DNA from: Pipra filicauda
Taxonomy: Eukaryota > Chordata > Aves > Passeriformes > Pipridae
Length of the DNA: 64,000 bases
Assembly: GCF_003945595.2 (NCBI RefSeq)
Contig: NW_024104358.1
Span: 992,001-1,056,000, forward strand
Direction: 5' to 3'
In this document: in pieces, positions 16,901-27,790 of the stretch
Layout: each line of letters opens with the position of its first letter
Numbering within the stretch: position 1 is the stretch's first letter
The notes under the pieces: generated by a model
What the model was told of the DNA's origin: nothing
Databases searched by the model: none
Seen by the model: only the letters and a program-made list of their open reading frames with translations
Position numbers and translations under genes: made by a program

Positions 16901-19900
16901 GGAAGATCCACAGTCTGAATAGCATGAGCCCACTACAGAAGAGCCATAGGAGAGTGGAAGTTTATATAAACTTTCAGGGGGAGACCTGCAACAAACGTAT
17001 GTGTGCACTTTCCAAAGCCTGTATATAGCAAGAAAGGTGTTAGACCAAACTTCATTAAACACTACCAAAGAACTCTATGATATAATCAGCATTTTTTTTG
17101 CTCAGGAATCTCAAAGACACCAAGGTCAGAGCTGCAGGGGATCCAACAGAACTGTGTGGGATCACCTGCATGCATACATCATCTAGTGGGAGCTGTCAGT
17201 CTCTCACTTCCCTATGCAATAAACACTGTGGGGAAAAGAAATAATTTCTCTCTCTTCCTCTTTACCTCTGCTGCACAAGAGTAAAATGAAAAAAAAAAAT
17301 TTGAGAACAGTGTTGCAGAGATCAAAAGCCTTTTTCTACTGGCTCTGACCTAGTTCTTTCATTCTTACTAGAGGGAAAAAACCCACTTAAAGGAACATTG
17401 TCAAAACTGTTAGCTCTAAAAATAGACTTACCTTGGCAGTGCTCCCATCTAGATGGGCTCATATTAAGGAGTACAAACTCACTTTCCCCATACGCACACC
17501 AATCCTTTCATCAATCTGGAAGCACTGGCACTATGCAGCCCAAAGGACCTCCCAGTCCACACAATCTTCTGGAGCACTCAATACATATTATATATAACTG
17601 GCAAGGAATTGTAATACCCTCTAAATTCCTATTTCGTATTTGCTAGTCCATCTCCGTCAGCTAACCCAGTAAAAAATTTTGGATATTTTCCTTAAGTAAA
17701 CTGATGAAGATTTGTTTCCATAACTAGACCCCAGCACTCCATACTAAGACAGGATAAAAATAATTTGAGTAAGATTTCAACAATTTATTAGATAAAATGA
17801 ACAAATTTTTCAAAGATTTTCCACAAAGCATAAGCTACAAAACATTTTCACCTTAGCCACATAGAGCATTTGTGAAAGGAGAAACAAAAGAAACTCTCTG
17901 GGTTTGTGGCTGAAGTGACAAACAGGCAGTTTCCATAGAACAATAGCCGTGGTGGAGCTGGTGGGGCAGCGGATGTTGGCTTCAGCCAGGAACTCCCATG
18001 CTCCAGAATCCACGGCTCCCTTGTGCCCCAGGGACCTTTCCACTCCCTGCCAGTTGCATCACAAAGCCAGCCACTTGCAAGTTTGCACAAGGAGCCAGTT
18101 GGCCCAACCATTCAACACTCCATTAAAAATTCCGAAAACCCTGGAAGCCCATCCTAGCCAAGCTCCCAGCTGAGTACTACAGAAACTGGGAGGACAGACA
18201 GCCTCAGCTTAAACCAGGTTTTCAGGGCTTTCCTTATTTGCAAATGTCCAGAGCTGATGTACAGGTTATGCTCTTGAGATCCCAAGCTGCAAACCAGGAA
18301 AATATTTTTTCCAATTAAAACAAACAAATTAACAGAAGAATAAAAAACCCAACTGTCTGTGCTTCCTGAGTTCAAGACATTTTGAGTTCAGCAAACTGCC
18401 ATTTTTCTACAAAACTATTTATTTAGAAGAAGACCTAATGGCAACTTTACTTCTGACTGAAGTAGGATCTGTACACTGTGGTGATGAGAGCCATGAGGAA
18501 CAAGTAACCTCTCAGCTTCCCAAATACAAGCCGTAATGCCACATGTTCCCTGCCAAAAGTCACAGTTCAGGAACAGAACACAGCTCACTCCCAGGGCTCC
18601 AATACAGCAGAAGATGCATTAAGATAAAAGCAGGCTTTTAAGCACAGTCACACAAAGAAACATAGTTCCAACAGAAAACGATGGATAATAAAAGGCCTGA
18701 AATGGGCATGCACTATGTTGATACAAAGTAGTCACAGCCACATGGCAGCTTGTGCTGAAATAGTCATATTCCTGGGTAAGTGTAAGGGCAACAGAATTAT
18801 GCAAAGGCCAGATAGTTCAGAGAGAAAAAAAACAAAATGGGAGGAATGCAGAACATACAGACAAGAAAGCCTGTTCTGAGACACCACAGCAGGATGCATC
18901 CTGAGGGAAGGAAATGGGATGAAGGAGTTAAAGAAAAAAATCCCATCTCAGGAGAAGGGAAAAAGCACTGCTTCCCAAAGCTTTAGCAGAGCTTTTCTTC
19001 ATTAATATTTACAAAGCTTTTAGAGATTCTCAGATGGAGGGCACTGCAGATATGACAGGAATTATTACAGACCTGAAAAGATCTAGCAAACAGACTGAGA
19101 AGGACTTCAAGTAAATAAAGGAGGATGACATTAGTGAGCACACTGAAATAGGGGTTGCTGCTGGCATATGAACCATCTGGTGCATGGCAGTCCATTTCAT
19201 TTACTTACTTACCCACTACTGGGCACGCATGCCCAGTTCTTGTCACTATGCTTTTGCCACCAAAGAAGTAATGCTTTTACTCAGGACCACTCACTACCTT
19301 CCTCCTTTGTATCATTCCAGTCTTCAACTGCCATTCAGTAAAGCAGCCTGTGCATAAGAAATCTGTTTGCCTCATGGAGAAGCTCAGTATGAACAACTTG
19401 AGAGGTACACAGATACGTTTTGAGATATAATGGTCTTGTTCACCTTTATTTGAATTTGCATAGGAAGCTGGTTTTCAGGGATGTTAAGCTCCACACTGTG
19501 TTCAGGAAGCCCAAGTTTTTGCTGGACTATCATTTGCACTGTTCACTTGGGTACCCAGCAAAAGACAGCTTCAGCACGATTTTCAGCAATAAAGCAAGTG
19601 CTTCTGATGGAACTGTAATCTCATCATAACTGAGAAAACAAAGCTCATGGTAGTCTCAAGATGAACACCCCAAAAATACTGACACAACCCAAATTAAGCA
19701 CAGGAGAAGAGGTGATATGGCTAGTTTACGCACTGTGGATTTCTTAAACTTTCCCAAGGGCACCAAATAAAGCAAGAGGAGGCACAAAACCCAGGATTGT
19801 CAATACCTTGCTCTAAAGCACTAGAAAACTGAGTGAATTTTGGAAGTGGACAGCAGCAAAGCAGATCTACTTTTTCCCATACACCTAGATACCTCTCTCC

Positions 19901-20029
19901 TCCAACTTCCTAAAAGCCCCATGGAAAGGGAACACAGAGCTGGGCTGCAGGAGCCCAGCATCAGCTGGAAGACCTCCCCAAACCATCCACCTTTCCACGT
20001 CTTGGTAGGCATCCTCTCAGTTATCGGGT
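14000..20029. other. Intronic DNA, nothing recognised
   Basis: The rest of intron 1 up to the CpG island is AT-rich unique sequence. No exon, repeat family or RNA gene could be supported. Open frames such as 15800-16078 and 17810-18111 show no family resemblance. Confidence 0.55.
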
Positions 20030-20560
20030 ACTTTCCCAGGAGCCGGGCAGACCTCGCGAACACCTCACAGCTCCCGCCTGCCCAGGAGCTGAACACCTCG
20101 GCCCTCGGGCACAGCTCTGCGCCCACGCGGGAGCGATCGGGGACTGCGGGAGCTTCGTGGGCACCGCGGCCTCGGGGCACTTCGAGGACCGGGGCGGCAG
20201 CGAGCGACGGCGGCGCCCGCGGGAACCGGCCGGCGGCGGGGCGGGGGAAGGCGCCCGGGGCTGAGCGCGGCCGCCGGGGCCGCTCCGGAGGGAGGCGGCG
20301 CAGGTCGGCCGCCCGTGCCGGGAGAGGCGGCACCTCCGGGCCCGCCGGGAAGTTGCCGAGCGAAGCCTCCGGGCGGCCCCCGCCGCCTCCCCCGCCGCAG
20401 GCGGGGGCGGCAGCCGCGGCCCGGCCCCGCGGCACCTGGCCCGGGGCAGGCGCGGCGCTGGGGGCGGCCAGGCCGAGGGGCGCGGGGGGCGCCCCGCTGG
20501 CGAGGCCAGGGCGGCAGAGCGGCCCCGCCGGCGGGCACTGCCCTCCCTCCCGTCCCGGCC

Positions 20561-20610
20561 GAGCCGAGCCGAGCCGAGCCGAGCCGAGCCGGGCCGGGCC
20601 GGGCCGGGCC
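20561..20610 (+). repeat. GC-rich pentanucleotide array (GAGCC)6(GGGCC)4
   Basis: Six perfect GAGCC units are followed directly by four GGGCC units, 50 bp in all. The array is in SAMD12 intron 1, about 93 bp past the exon 1 donor on the coding strand, where it reads as GGCCC then GGCTC units. The change of unit by one base suggests a point variant spread through the array by slippage. Confidence 0.9.
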
Positions 20611-20630
20611 GGGGCGGCCCCGCCGCGGCG

Positions 20631-20640
20631 CAGGTGAGTG
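20631..20640 (+). other. Consensus splice donor on plus strand in CpG island
   Basis: CAG followed by GTGAGTG is a near-perfect vertebrate 5' splice site on the strand opposite SAMD12. The frame before it is open on the plus strand from 19840, but GC-rich DNA often lacks stops, so coding is not implied. A divergent or antisense non-coding transcript is plausible; the human locus has an annotated antisense transcript, SAMD12-AS1. Confidence 0.4.
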
Positions 20641-20643
20641 CCC

Positions 20644-20687
20644 GGGGGAGGAGACAGGGGAGGGACCCCGGGGGCGGTGGGCAGGGG
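20644..20687 (+). other. G-quadruplex-prone G-run cluster
   Basis: Six runs of three to five G (20644-20648, 20657-20660, 20662-20664, 20670-20674, 20679-20681, 20684-20687) lie within 44 bp on the plus strand. This is the template strand of SAMD12, and the cluster begins 16 nt inside intron 1. The spacing satisfies the usual G-quadruplex pattern. Confidence 0.6.
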
Positions 20688-20702
20688 ACGCGGAGTCCTT
20701 AC

Positions 20703-20715
20703 CTTCCACCGCCAT
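20703..20715 (-). CDS. SAMD12: SAMD12 exon 1, coding start
   Basis: On the minus strand ATG GCG GTG GAA G is followed at once by a GTAAGG donor, so only four full codons plus one base are coding here. The last G joins the CT that opens exon 2 to make GCT (Ala), giving MAVEA, the same start as the human protein. The start context is strong: A at -3 and G at +4 (GGAGG-ATG-G). The exon lies in a CpG island, as expected for a broadly used vertebrate promoter. The 5' UTR extends toward higher coordinates, but the transcription start cannot be placed from sequence alone. The same frame is open for at least 36 codons upstream of the ATG, but no in-frame ATG is present there. The phase match to an exon 17.9 kb away makes the pairing convincing. 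Confidence 0.92.
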
Positions 20716-20804
20716 CCTCCCGGCCTCGCATAGTGCGCCGACCGCCGACCCGGCCCCGGCGGCGCTGCCCCGGCCGCCCCCCCGCCCGCGCGGGCTCCGC
20801 TCAT
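20703..20804 (-). other. Upstream ORF overlapping the SAMD12 start
   Basis: An ATG at 20804, 89 nt upstream of the SAMD12 ATG and in another frame, opens 34 codons that end exactly at the exon 1 donor. After splicing, exon 2 adds CTA TCC ATT GCA ATC and then TGA, so the frame would close after 39 codons, downstream of the main start. The context of this upstream ATG is weak (C at -3, A at +4). It matters only for transcripts that start upstream of 20804. The peptide is Gly/Ala/Pro/Arg-rich and unlike any family I know. Confidence 0.45.
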
Positions 20805-20868
20805 CTGCAGCCGCGACGATCAACCTGCAGCGCTCGCTGACAGCGGGCGGGGCCGCGCCGCGGATCCC

Positions 20869-20881
20869 TGGGAAACGTAGT
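20869..20881 (-). promoter_or_regulatory. ACTAYRNNNCCCR promoter element (ZNF143/THAP11-type)
   Basis: The minus strand reads ACTACGTTTCCCA, an exact match to the conserved human promoter motif ACTAYRNNNCCCR, which is associated with ZNF143/THAP11-bound promoters. It lies 154 bp upstream of the SAMD12 ATG on the coding strand, where such elements usually occur. Binding and function are inferred. Confidence 0.55.
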
Positions 20882-21020
20882 CCCGGGAAACGGGCGCCCG
20901 GTCAGGCACCGGTGTTCCCCGGGGCGGCTCCGCCTGTCCCCGCCGGGCAGGGAGGGCAGCACGGGGCGGTGGTGAGGGGCGGGAGGGTCGGGGACCCCCA
21001 GGAGGTGTGTGTGGGAGAGG

Positions 21021-24000
21021 GGCTGCGCAGCACCCTGTCCCGCGAAACTTCATTGCACAACTCCGGGGTGTTTCTCTACAGGCTCTCAGCCCCCTCAGAC
21101 ATCCAGCCTGACGGTTCCAGAGACTGAGGTGACAGCCCGTTCTGTCCCCGTCCCATCCCACCGCACTCCCTCGCTGGCCAGAGGAGTTTGTCCGCAGAGA
21201 AAGGGAAAGGCACACACAGAGCACTGGGAACCACCAGTCAGCACCTCTGAGGGAGGCCCTCAAGTCTTTTCCATTCTCCATCTTCATCCCCTCCCGCTCT
21301 GACAGGTTGTCCAACAAATACAGAACAACGACGGAGATTAGGGACACAGATTAGGGTGCCTTTACTTCAGGTGGTCACAAATCTTGCATCAAACAGCCTG
21401 GCACCCTTGAGATCTGTCCTGAAACATTGGTTGTCTGAAAAACAGCTGCGGGCTTGTACCCTTTTCAGTTTCATCTTGAGATATCAAAAAGGTTTCGAAG
21501 GTTTTTTTGCTTCAAAAGTAGCCATTTTTTGATTTTAAATGTATTGGTAAATATTAATCTTCCCTGAAAGAATCTATGAGTTACTTTACTTAGCTAAGTT
21601 ATGTCATTACTAAAATCATGATGACAACAGCAAGGGGACTGAGTATATGTGGGCAAATACAGGTAGGCTGTGAAAACATTGTCACGTTATTTTTGTTTAT
21701 TAGCAGTGGCTATTGCAGCTAATAAGTGTTATTCTTGCAAAACAAACCTCCACGAGTTCAAATTAGGGTGCAAGAACATACAATGTGCAAGGGAATATGG
21801 TACAAAAACCTCAGGAATTTTGACATTCTTGAAATATCTGAAGTAATTAAAAATTGGGTCTTCATTATTTATTTTATGAAGGAAAACCAGAGCCTATAGG
21901 GAATGGCCTTAAAGCCTCAGACTTTTCTCAAGCCTTCTATTAACCAAGTTTGCCCTGAAGACCTGACTCATTCTTCGTTCTCATAAGAACTTGAACTATT
22001 AGCCTTTGTGTTGTACACGAGTCAAGATACAAGCTTCCTGGAGCAGCAGCCTTGTCATTCACGTCTGCAAAGCAGGCATACTCACAGTGCATTATAAGTA
22101 ATAGCAGTTGAGAGGATATGCTGGTACTCCCAAGTGCAACACAGTTTCACACTGATCCCATATGCTGGTAGAAATGGGCTGATTTTCACATCCTCTCTGT
22201 CAAGAAAATAGAATGTTCCTAGATTTCACAGTTTTCAAATATATGTAATACACACATGCAGCCTTCACTACATAATAACTTCTGTAATTTTGGTGACATT
22301 TGTATCAAACTTATGTATTCAAATATTAATCATTTATTTGACTGTGACAATATTTGGAGGTATGTTAGAGTAAATACCTGGCTAATGCATATGTGAAGCA
22401 CTGCTTTCTTGGTTAGAATGAATTGGAAGCCATAGAGGGAATAAATCAAAGCTCAGAGTTCAAGTGACATGGACATGGAGAGCTGGAGTCATATCCCCAT
22501 TAGTATGCTGAATTTCTGACTGGTAACTGCATTTCAGTTTCAACTGCTGTGGGCCCTGAGGACATCCCCAGTGAGTATGATTTTACTGAACTCTTTAAAC
22601 AGCCCTGTAGTTTTTAATTACAACTTGGTGCCTGTTGAAGAACAGCAAAATTATGGCTGTGACTAGATAGCAAATGGGGCATGACAGATGTTAAAAGATA
22701 TAGTGTTTGATATTAAGTGTTACATGATAGCTAGTGAAACCTAATATTTAACATATCTAAAACCATCAGAAACGTACCAAATCTGGTCAAAACTAGACAA
22801 ATTGTAATTTACTGTACATTGCTCATTAGAGAAAAGAGGCTGTGAATTGATTCAATTAATCTATGGTAAAGTGCAGTCTGTTTTGAGAAGAGCTTTCAAA
22901 ACATCAGTGAGAGTGAGCTAACTTTCTTAAAACACCCTACTAAATTATAGAGTAGAAAAAGACCAGCTTTCTCTGCTCAGAAAGAGCTCTCTCTTGCTTT
23001 CTCTGCCTTGTTTTCTTGCTTCCCTTTTTACCTTGCTTCTCTCCAGACAGATTCTTCTAAACTTTCTCTTAAAAGCATAGCAAACTCCCTTTAAGCAGAC
23101 TTGGTTTGTCACAGCCAAAGTTAATTTGCTGTGTACTTTGCCCTAGGCCACCAGATGAAATAGGCAATACTGACCAGAGGCTCCTTAGCCGTTCCAATTA
23201 TTTCTGAATAGGACTTCTCCCAGCTAACATCAGAGGAAAGTATATCCATCAACAGCATTGCTGAACAAGAGTTCTGAAGTCTAAACAAGACGTTAGACTT
23301 GTATACTTCGCTACACTCTCATCCATCATCATTTTTCTCTTTTTATTCCCCTTTCATCTTACAGAAATACAGTAACAGTAATTAAGCTTTAAGCAACCCC
23401 TTGTCCTCCTAAGTCCTTTCTGTAAAACAGTGAAATTCTCACTCATCATCTGATGGTCTTGTTAGCAAAGTACTTCTGCCATATCATGTGACCCAAGATT
23501 TTAAAACATTATTAATTATTTTGGATGCCCAAACACATGTACAGAGGCAGCTTTCAGGGACAGTTGAAGAAACATCTGAAAATCATAGACCTCAAGTCAG
23601 GTACCTCAAGTCAGTCTCTAGCAGTGAGCAGTAGCACAGCTGTGACTGAACGTTTTTGGCTGTGATTTACTTAGCTGAGTGGGCCTAAACTGTGACGGTG
23701 GGATTAAAACCGTTCAGTTTGTCATCCAACTCAAGCGTGACAGAAACAGCCCTATCACAGGACCATACCACCTGCCTAATAACTCAGTATCTGGACTCTT
23801 AAGTTGCCTTGCATATTCCTGGGTAAGAATATGTGAAAATGGGTGTATATTTCAAAGGTAACTGATGATATGTACATTTAGATTGGGAAAAGATGTGAAA
23901 AGAGCATGCGTAGGACTGTACAGATTTGATACTGATGGGGAAGGTGAAGTGGGGCTTTCCACTTCAGTACCTCTGCCAGGACCGAGGGCTGGAAGAGGAA

Positions 24001-25469
24001 AAGGGAAGGGCTGTATGGTGATTCAGGCACACTCAGTACACACCCTAGGCCACGAGCTGCTATTGTTTGGTAATGAAAGACAAGGAAGTTTCAGTAGAAA
24101 CACTACAGTGTAGAAGATAGGTGGAAATACAGACGTGGAAGTGGTAAGAAGAGAATTCCTCTCCAGTTCCCCTCCCTTAGTCAGAGTCAGCCACACGGCT
24201 GGAAAAACAGCCTGAGGAATACTGGGTGTCAGATTTGGAGTGAGAGGAGGAGGGGGTGGAGTTTCTCAGCATTCTCTTTTTTCTCTAGGAAGTGGCATTT
24301 CCTAAGAAACCTGCTGAGTCTCATGCAAATACCTGAAAGGCACAGGGAGAAAATGCTGCATGCATTGCTGCTTTTTTTTTTTTTTAATAAAAAGGAGCAC
24401 ATTAACTCAACTAAGCATATACTGACAAAAGGGGAGAAACACAGTTTCGGTATAAGTCCCATGCTCTGATCCCTGAAAATAGAATCTTATGCTAGTGTGA
24501 TCCAGCCTTACCACCACAAAATGAACCTAGGTATGGTATGTGTTAAACTGTAAACACTAGTATTCAGAAGCAGTTTTCTGGGGTCCGAGAATGACTTCAG
24601 ATGAGCTATTAGGCAGGAAGGCTGCAGTCTGCTCAAAAATAGATAAACGTGTTTAAAATATATGTAATGTGTTTTTAAAGTGTCACTAAGGCACTGAAAT
24701 TGAGGTTTAAATGGTGTAGTATCTAATTACATAATTAATTTTTTCTATAATATTGCTGAAATATACTTCAAGTATTGCTTCTCTCACATACTTACATTTC
24801 CCTATTGTCAAAAATATATTGCATGATAATTCATAATACTACAGAAAGTGCATTTGGGGGTCTGTAGAAGACTCAGAAATAATCACAAGATGTATGCAAG
24901 GTGTATTTTATCATTACTGTGGTAATTTCTGGTGTTTAATTTTTTCGGGGGGGGTATTTGATTTATTTTTTAAAGAAAAAAATAGATTCTTAAATAACCT
25001 GCTCTTAATTTCAAGGAACAAATGGAATTTGAGTCTTGAAATACTCTGAAGATTCATAGAATTTATTATGCTTTATTTCATGTGATAGAAAACCAGGGAA
25101 GGGAAGTGAATGGATTAACATGATCCATACATGTCAGAGGCAGACAGCAGTATATACAAATGTCACTCCTGTTATAAGCGTGAGGTTAATTCCACTATCC
25201 AGTAACACCTATGTCTTATGCACAGAGAACATTATTGACTTTTACCATCTTTGAATGATTTGATGAGTTATTTCATTCATTGCTTTTTGGTAAACTATAG
25301 AGAATTTTTATGCAAATGTCGAAACATGCCACACATTTTCCTCCCAAAGAAAGTTTGTGGCAACTTGCCCAGCAGTACAGTCCAAATCAGCAGTGCGGCT
25401 GCAGGCAGAGACCACAGCTGTGGCTGCCTCGGATTACAGCTTTTTGAGTCAAACTTTTCCAGTTGTATA
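21021..25469. other. Upstream intergenic DNA, nothing recognised
   Basis: GC content drops sharply past the CpG island and the sequence becomes AT-rich and unique. A 14-bp unit is repeated twice near 23590, a T-run sits at 24372-24385, and a run of eight G lies near 24945. No gene or repeat family was recognised. Confidence 0.55.
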
Positions 25470-25737
25470 TGGAGGGACGTTGGGAGAAACCAGGCATAGA
25501 CTGAAAAAAGAGAGCTTCAGGCTGCGTATAAGGAAAACCATTTTCATCCAGTGGATAGTCATGGATCGGAACTCAGAGAAGTTTTGCAGCCACCATCCTT
25601 GGTGATTTCCAAGCTCCCACTGGATGTAGCCCTAAGCAACCTGCTCTGATCTTGCACCTCACCCTGCTTGGAGCAGGAGGTTGGGCTGCAGACCTCCTGA
25701 GGTCCCTTCCACCCTAAATCATCTTGTGGTCTTATGA
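25470..25737 (+). mobile_element. CR1 LINE 3' fragment
   Basis: The segment follows the CR1 3' region: the GTGGATAGTC stretch, AACTCAGAGAAGTTTTGCAG, CCTGCTTGGAGCAGGAGGTTGG, and CCTGAGGTCCCTTCCACCCT, then a degenerate tail. It is a short, diverged piece of the CR1 3' UTR. The left boundary is uncertain and may lie up to 100 bp further left. Confidence 0.7.
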
Positions 25738-26316
25738 ACACTTTTAGCTACCCTGGACCAGTACTACTATCTAAAGCAGTGGATTACCTTCCTGCTGACT
25801 ACCACTATCATTAATCTCAAACAGCCTTCCTTTCTACTGAAACAGTTACACCCAGCAGTTACCTACTCTCATTCACCAGTAACTGTACCCAAACAGTGTG
25901 GTAGCACGAGGAATTGGGCAGTATGAGGTGGGAACAAGCAAGTGAGGGTAGTGTCACTGATACAGAATCTGGCTGTTTCAGCAGTAGCCTCATCTGAGTT
26001 ATTCTGTACTGGAGATCTGAAAGCAGTGAATGAGATTTGTGATTTGAGGCACATTGAGTGCCCTCCTTGCTCATGATTACAGGGTGTGAATCACTGAGCA
26101 TAACCACTCCTCACAGAAAATGAAAGAACCATACCTAATAGAGAATGTGTATGTAAACAGAACTAAAGAAGCAGTCTACTATAGCAGGTCCACATTACCG
26201 GTTGGCAAATAGTTCAATAAGTTGTTTAAACAATCCTGACTCCTGCTGCTGTTTGCTGAACTGCAACTTGATACGGGCTGGAACAATTCAGTGCTTTCGG
26301 CAACCTGCAAACACTG

Positions 26317-27790
26317 AATGACAGAGCCAGTGGGGCTGGAAGGCAGCTCTAGGGATCATCTGGTCTAACACCCTGCTCAGAGTAGGTTGCTAGTCTAACC
26401 TCTGCAACTACAGCAGGTTGCTCAGGGTCATGTCTGTCAGATTTGAATGTTGCCAAGGGTGGAGACTCCATAGTCTTTCTGGGAAACTTGTTCCAGTGTT
26501 TGATCGCTCCTCAGTTTCTTTTTCTATCTAAATGGAATTTTCTGTGTTTCAGTTTGTGGCCATTGCCTTGTTTCTTTTCTGTCTCCATCTTCCCCTCACT
26601 ATCGAGTATGTATACACGCTGATGAGATGCTTTCAAAGCCTATACTTCTACAAGCTGAACAGACCCGTCTCTCTCAGCCTCTTCTTGAATAAGAGATACT
26701 CTGATACATTAATCATCTTCATGGCCCTTAGATGGACACACTTCAGCATGTCCAGGTTTCTCTAAATGGCAGCAGAACCATCCAATATATCAACCACTCC
26801 TCCCAGTTTTAGATTATCAACACACTTGGCAAAGGTGCACACTGTTCCATCATCCCAGTTCATTAATGAAGATGACTGAAGATCATTGGCCCCAGTATCA
26901 ACCCCAGGAGTGGACCACTAATGTCTGGCTTCCAAATGGACTTTGTGCTGCTGATCACAACCCTTTGAGCCCAGCATATCAGCCAGTTTTAATCCACCTC
27001 ACCAACTACTAATCTAGTCTGTACTTTATCAGTTTTCTAAGACAGTGTTATCGGACACAGAGTTCAAAGCCAGTCATTTCATCATAGGAGGGTGTTTTGC
27101 TAGTCAGGCTTTATTTCCCCTGTGTAAATTCATTTTTGACCATGGATTCCACTCCAATGGCATTCCTATCCCAGGATTACTTGCTCCATCACCTTCACAG
27201 GGATCGAGGGGAGGCCAACTGACCACTGCAGTTCTCCAGATTTTCCTTGCCCATCTTGAAGGAAGGAGTTACATTTGCTATGTTATGGTCATCAGGAATC
27301 TTCCCAAGCTGTCATGAGCTTTCAAAGATAGTTGAAAGTCATCTTGCAGTGGCATTGGCCAACTCCCTCAGCACTTGTTGGGTGCAACCCATCAAGGTCT
27401 GTGGTTTTATATATATCCAGTTTGTGTAAATATTCCTTAACCTAATCCTTATCTAGCCAAGGGTTTGTCTTCCTTGCTCCAGACTTTCTCACTGCTCTCA
27501 GGGGCCTAGGATTCCTGAAGGCTGGTCTTACCAGTAAAGAGGAAGTGAAGCAGGCATTGACTACCTTGGCTTTTTCTATGTCGTTTGTCACTAGGGCTCG
27601 TACTCCATTCAGCAGTGGGCTGAATATTTTTCCCCAGTCTTACTGTTAATGTAGATGAAGAGCTCTTCTTGTTACTCTTCATGTCTGTCACCAGATACAT
27701 CCCCAGGTGGAGTTTGGCATTCCTAACATCATCTCTGCATGCTTGGAAAGTATCTCCTCCTGATTATAACAATTTTCTTCTCTGTTGTTT
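26317..27790 (-). mobile_element. CR1 LINE, antisense, long diverged copy
   Basis: Read on the plus strand the segment starts with the reverse complement of the CR1 3' end (GATCATCTGGTCTAACACCCTGCT). It proceeds backwards through the 3' UTR into the reverse-transcriptase frame, with GATCACAACCCTTTGAGCCC, AGCTTTCAAAGATAGTTGA and CCAACTCCCTCAGCACTTGTT as recognisable parts. It is about 1.5 kb, with many substitutions and frame breaks, and is inactive and old. The right end is approximate. Confidence 0.8.

Larger units (their letters stand above)
20030..21020. promoter_or_regulatory. SAMD12: CpG island and SAMD12 promoter region
   Basis: About 1 kb of very GC-rich, CpG-dense DNA stands out sharply from the AT-rich flanks. 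It contains SAMD12 exon 1 (minus strand), several GC-box-like GGGCGG sequences on both strands, and no TATA box near the start codon. This is the usual form of a CpG-island promoter with dispersed starts. The left two thirds (about 20030-20702) lie inside intron 1, and the right part carries the 5' UTR and proximal promoter. A consensus splice donor on the plus strand at 20634 makes bidirectional transcription possible. Edges are judged by eye. Confidence 0.88.

Noticed and set aside
19821..21347. Several long open frames (about 175 to 327 codons) on both strands of the CpG island
   Set aside because: GC-rich DNA has few stop codons, and the peptides are low-complexity Pro/Arg/Gly/Ala. Only the short MAVE start with its splice donor has independent support.
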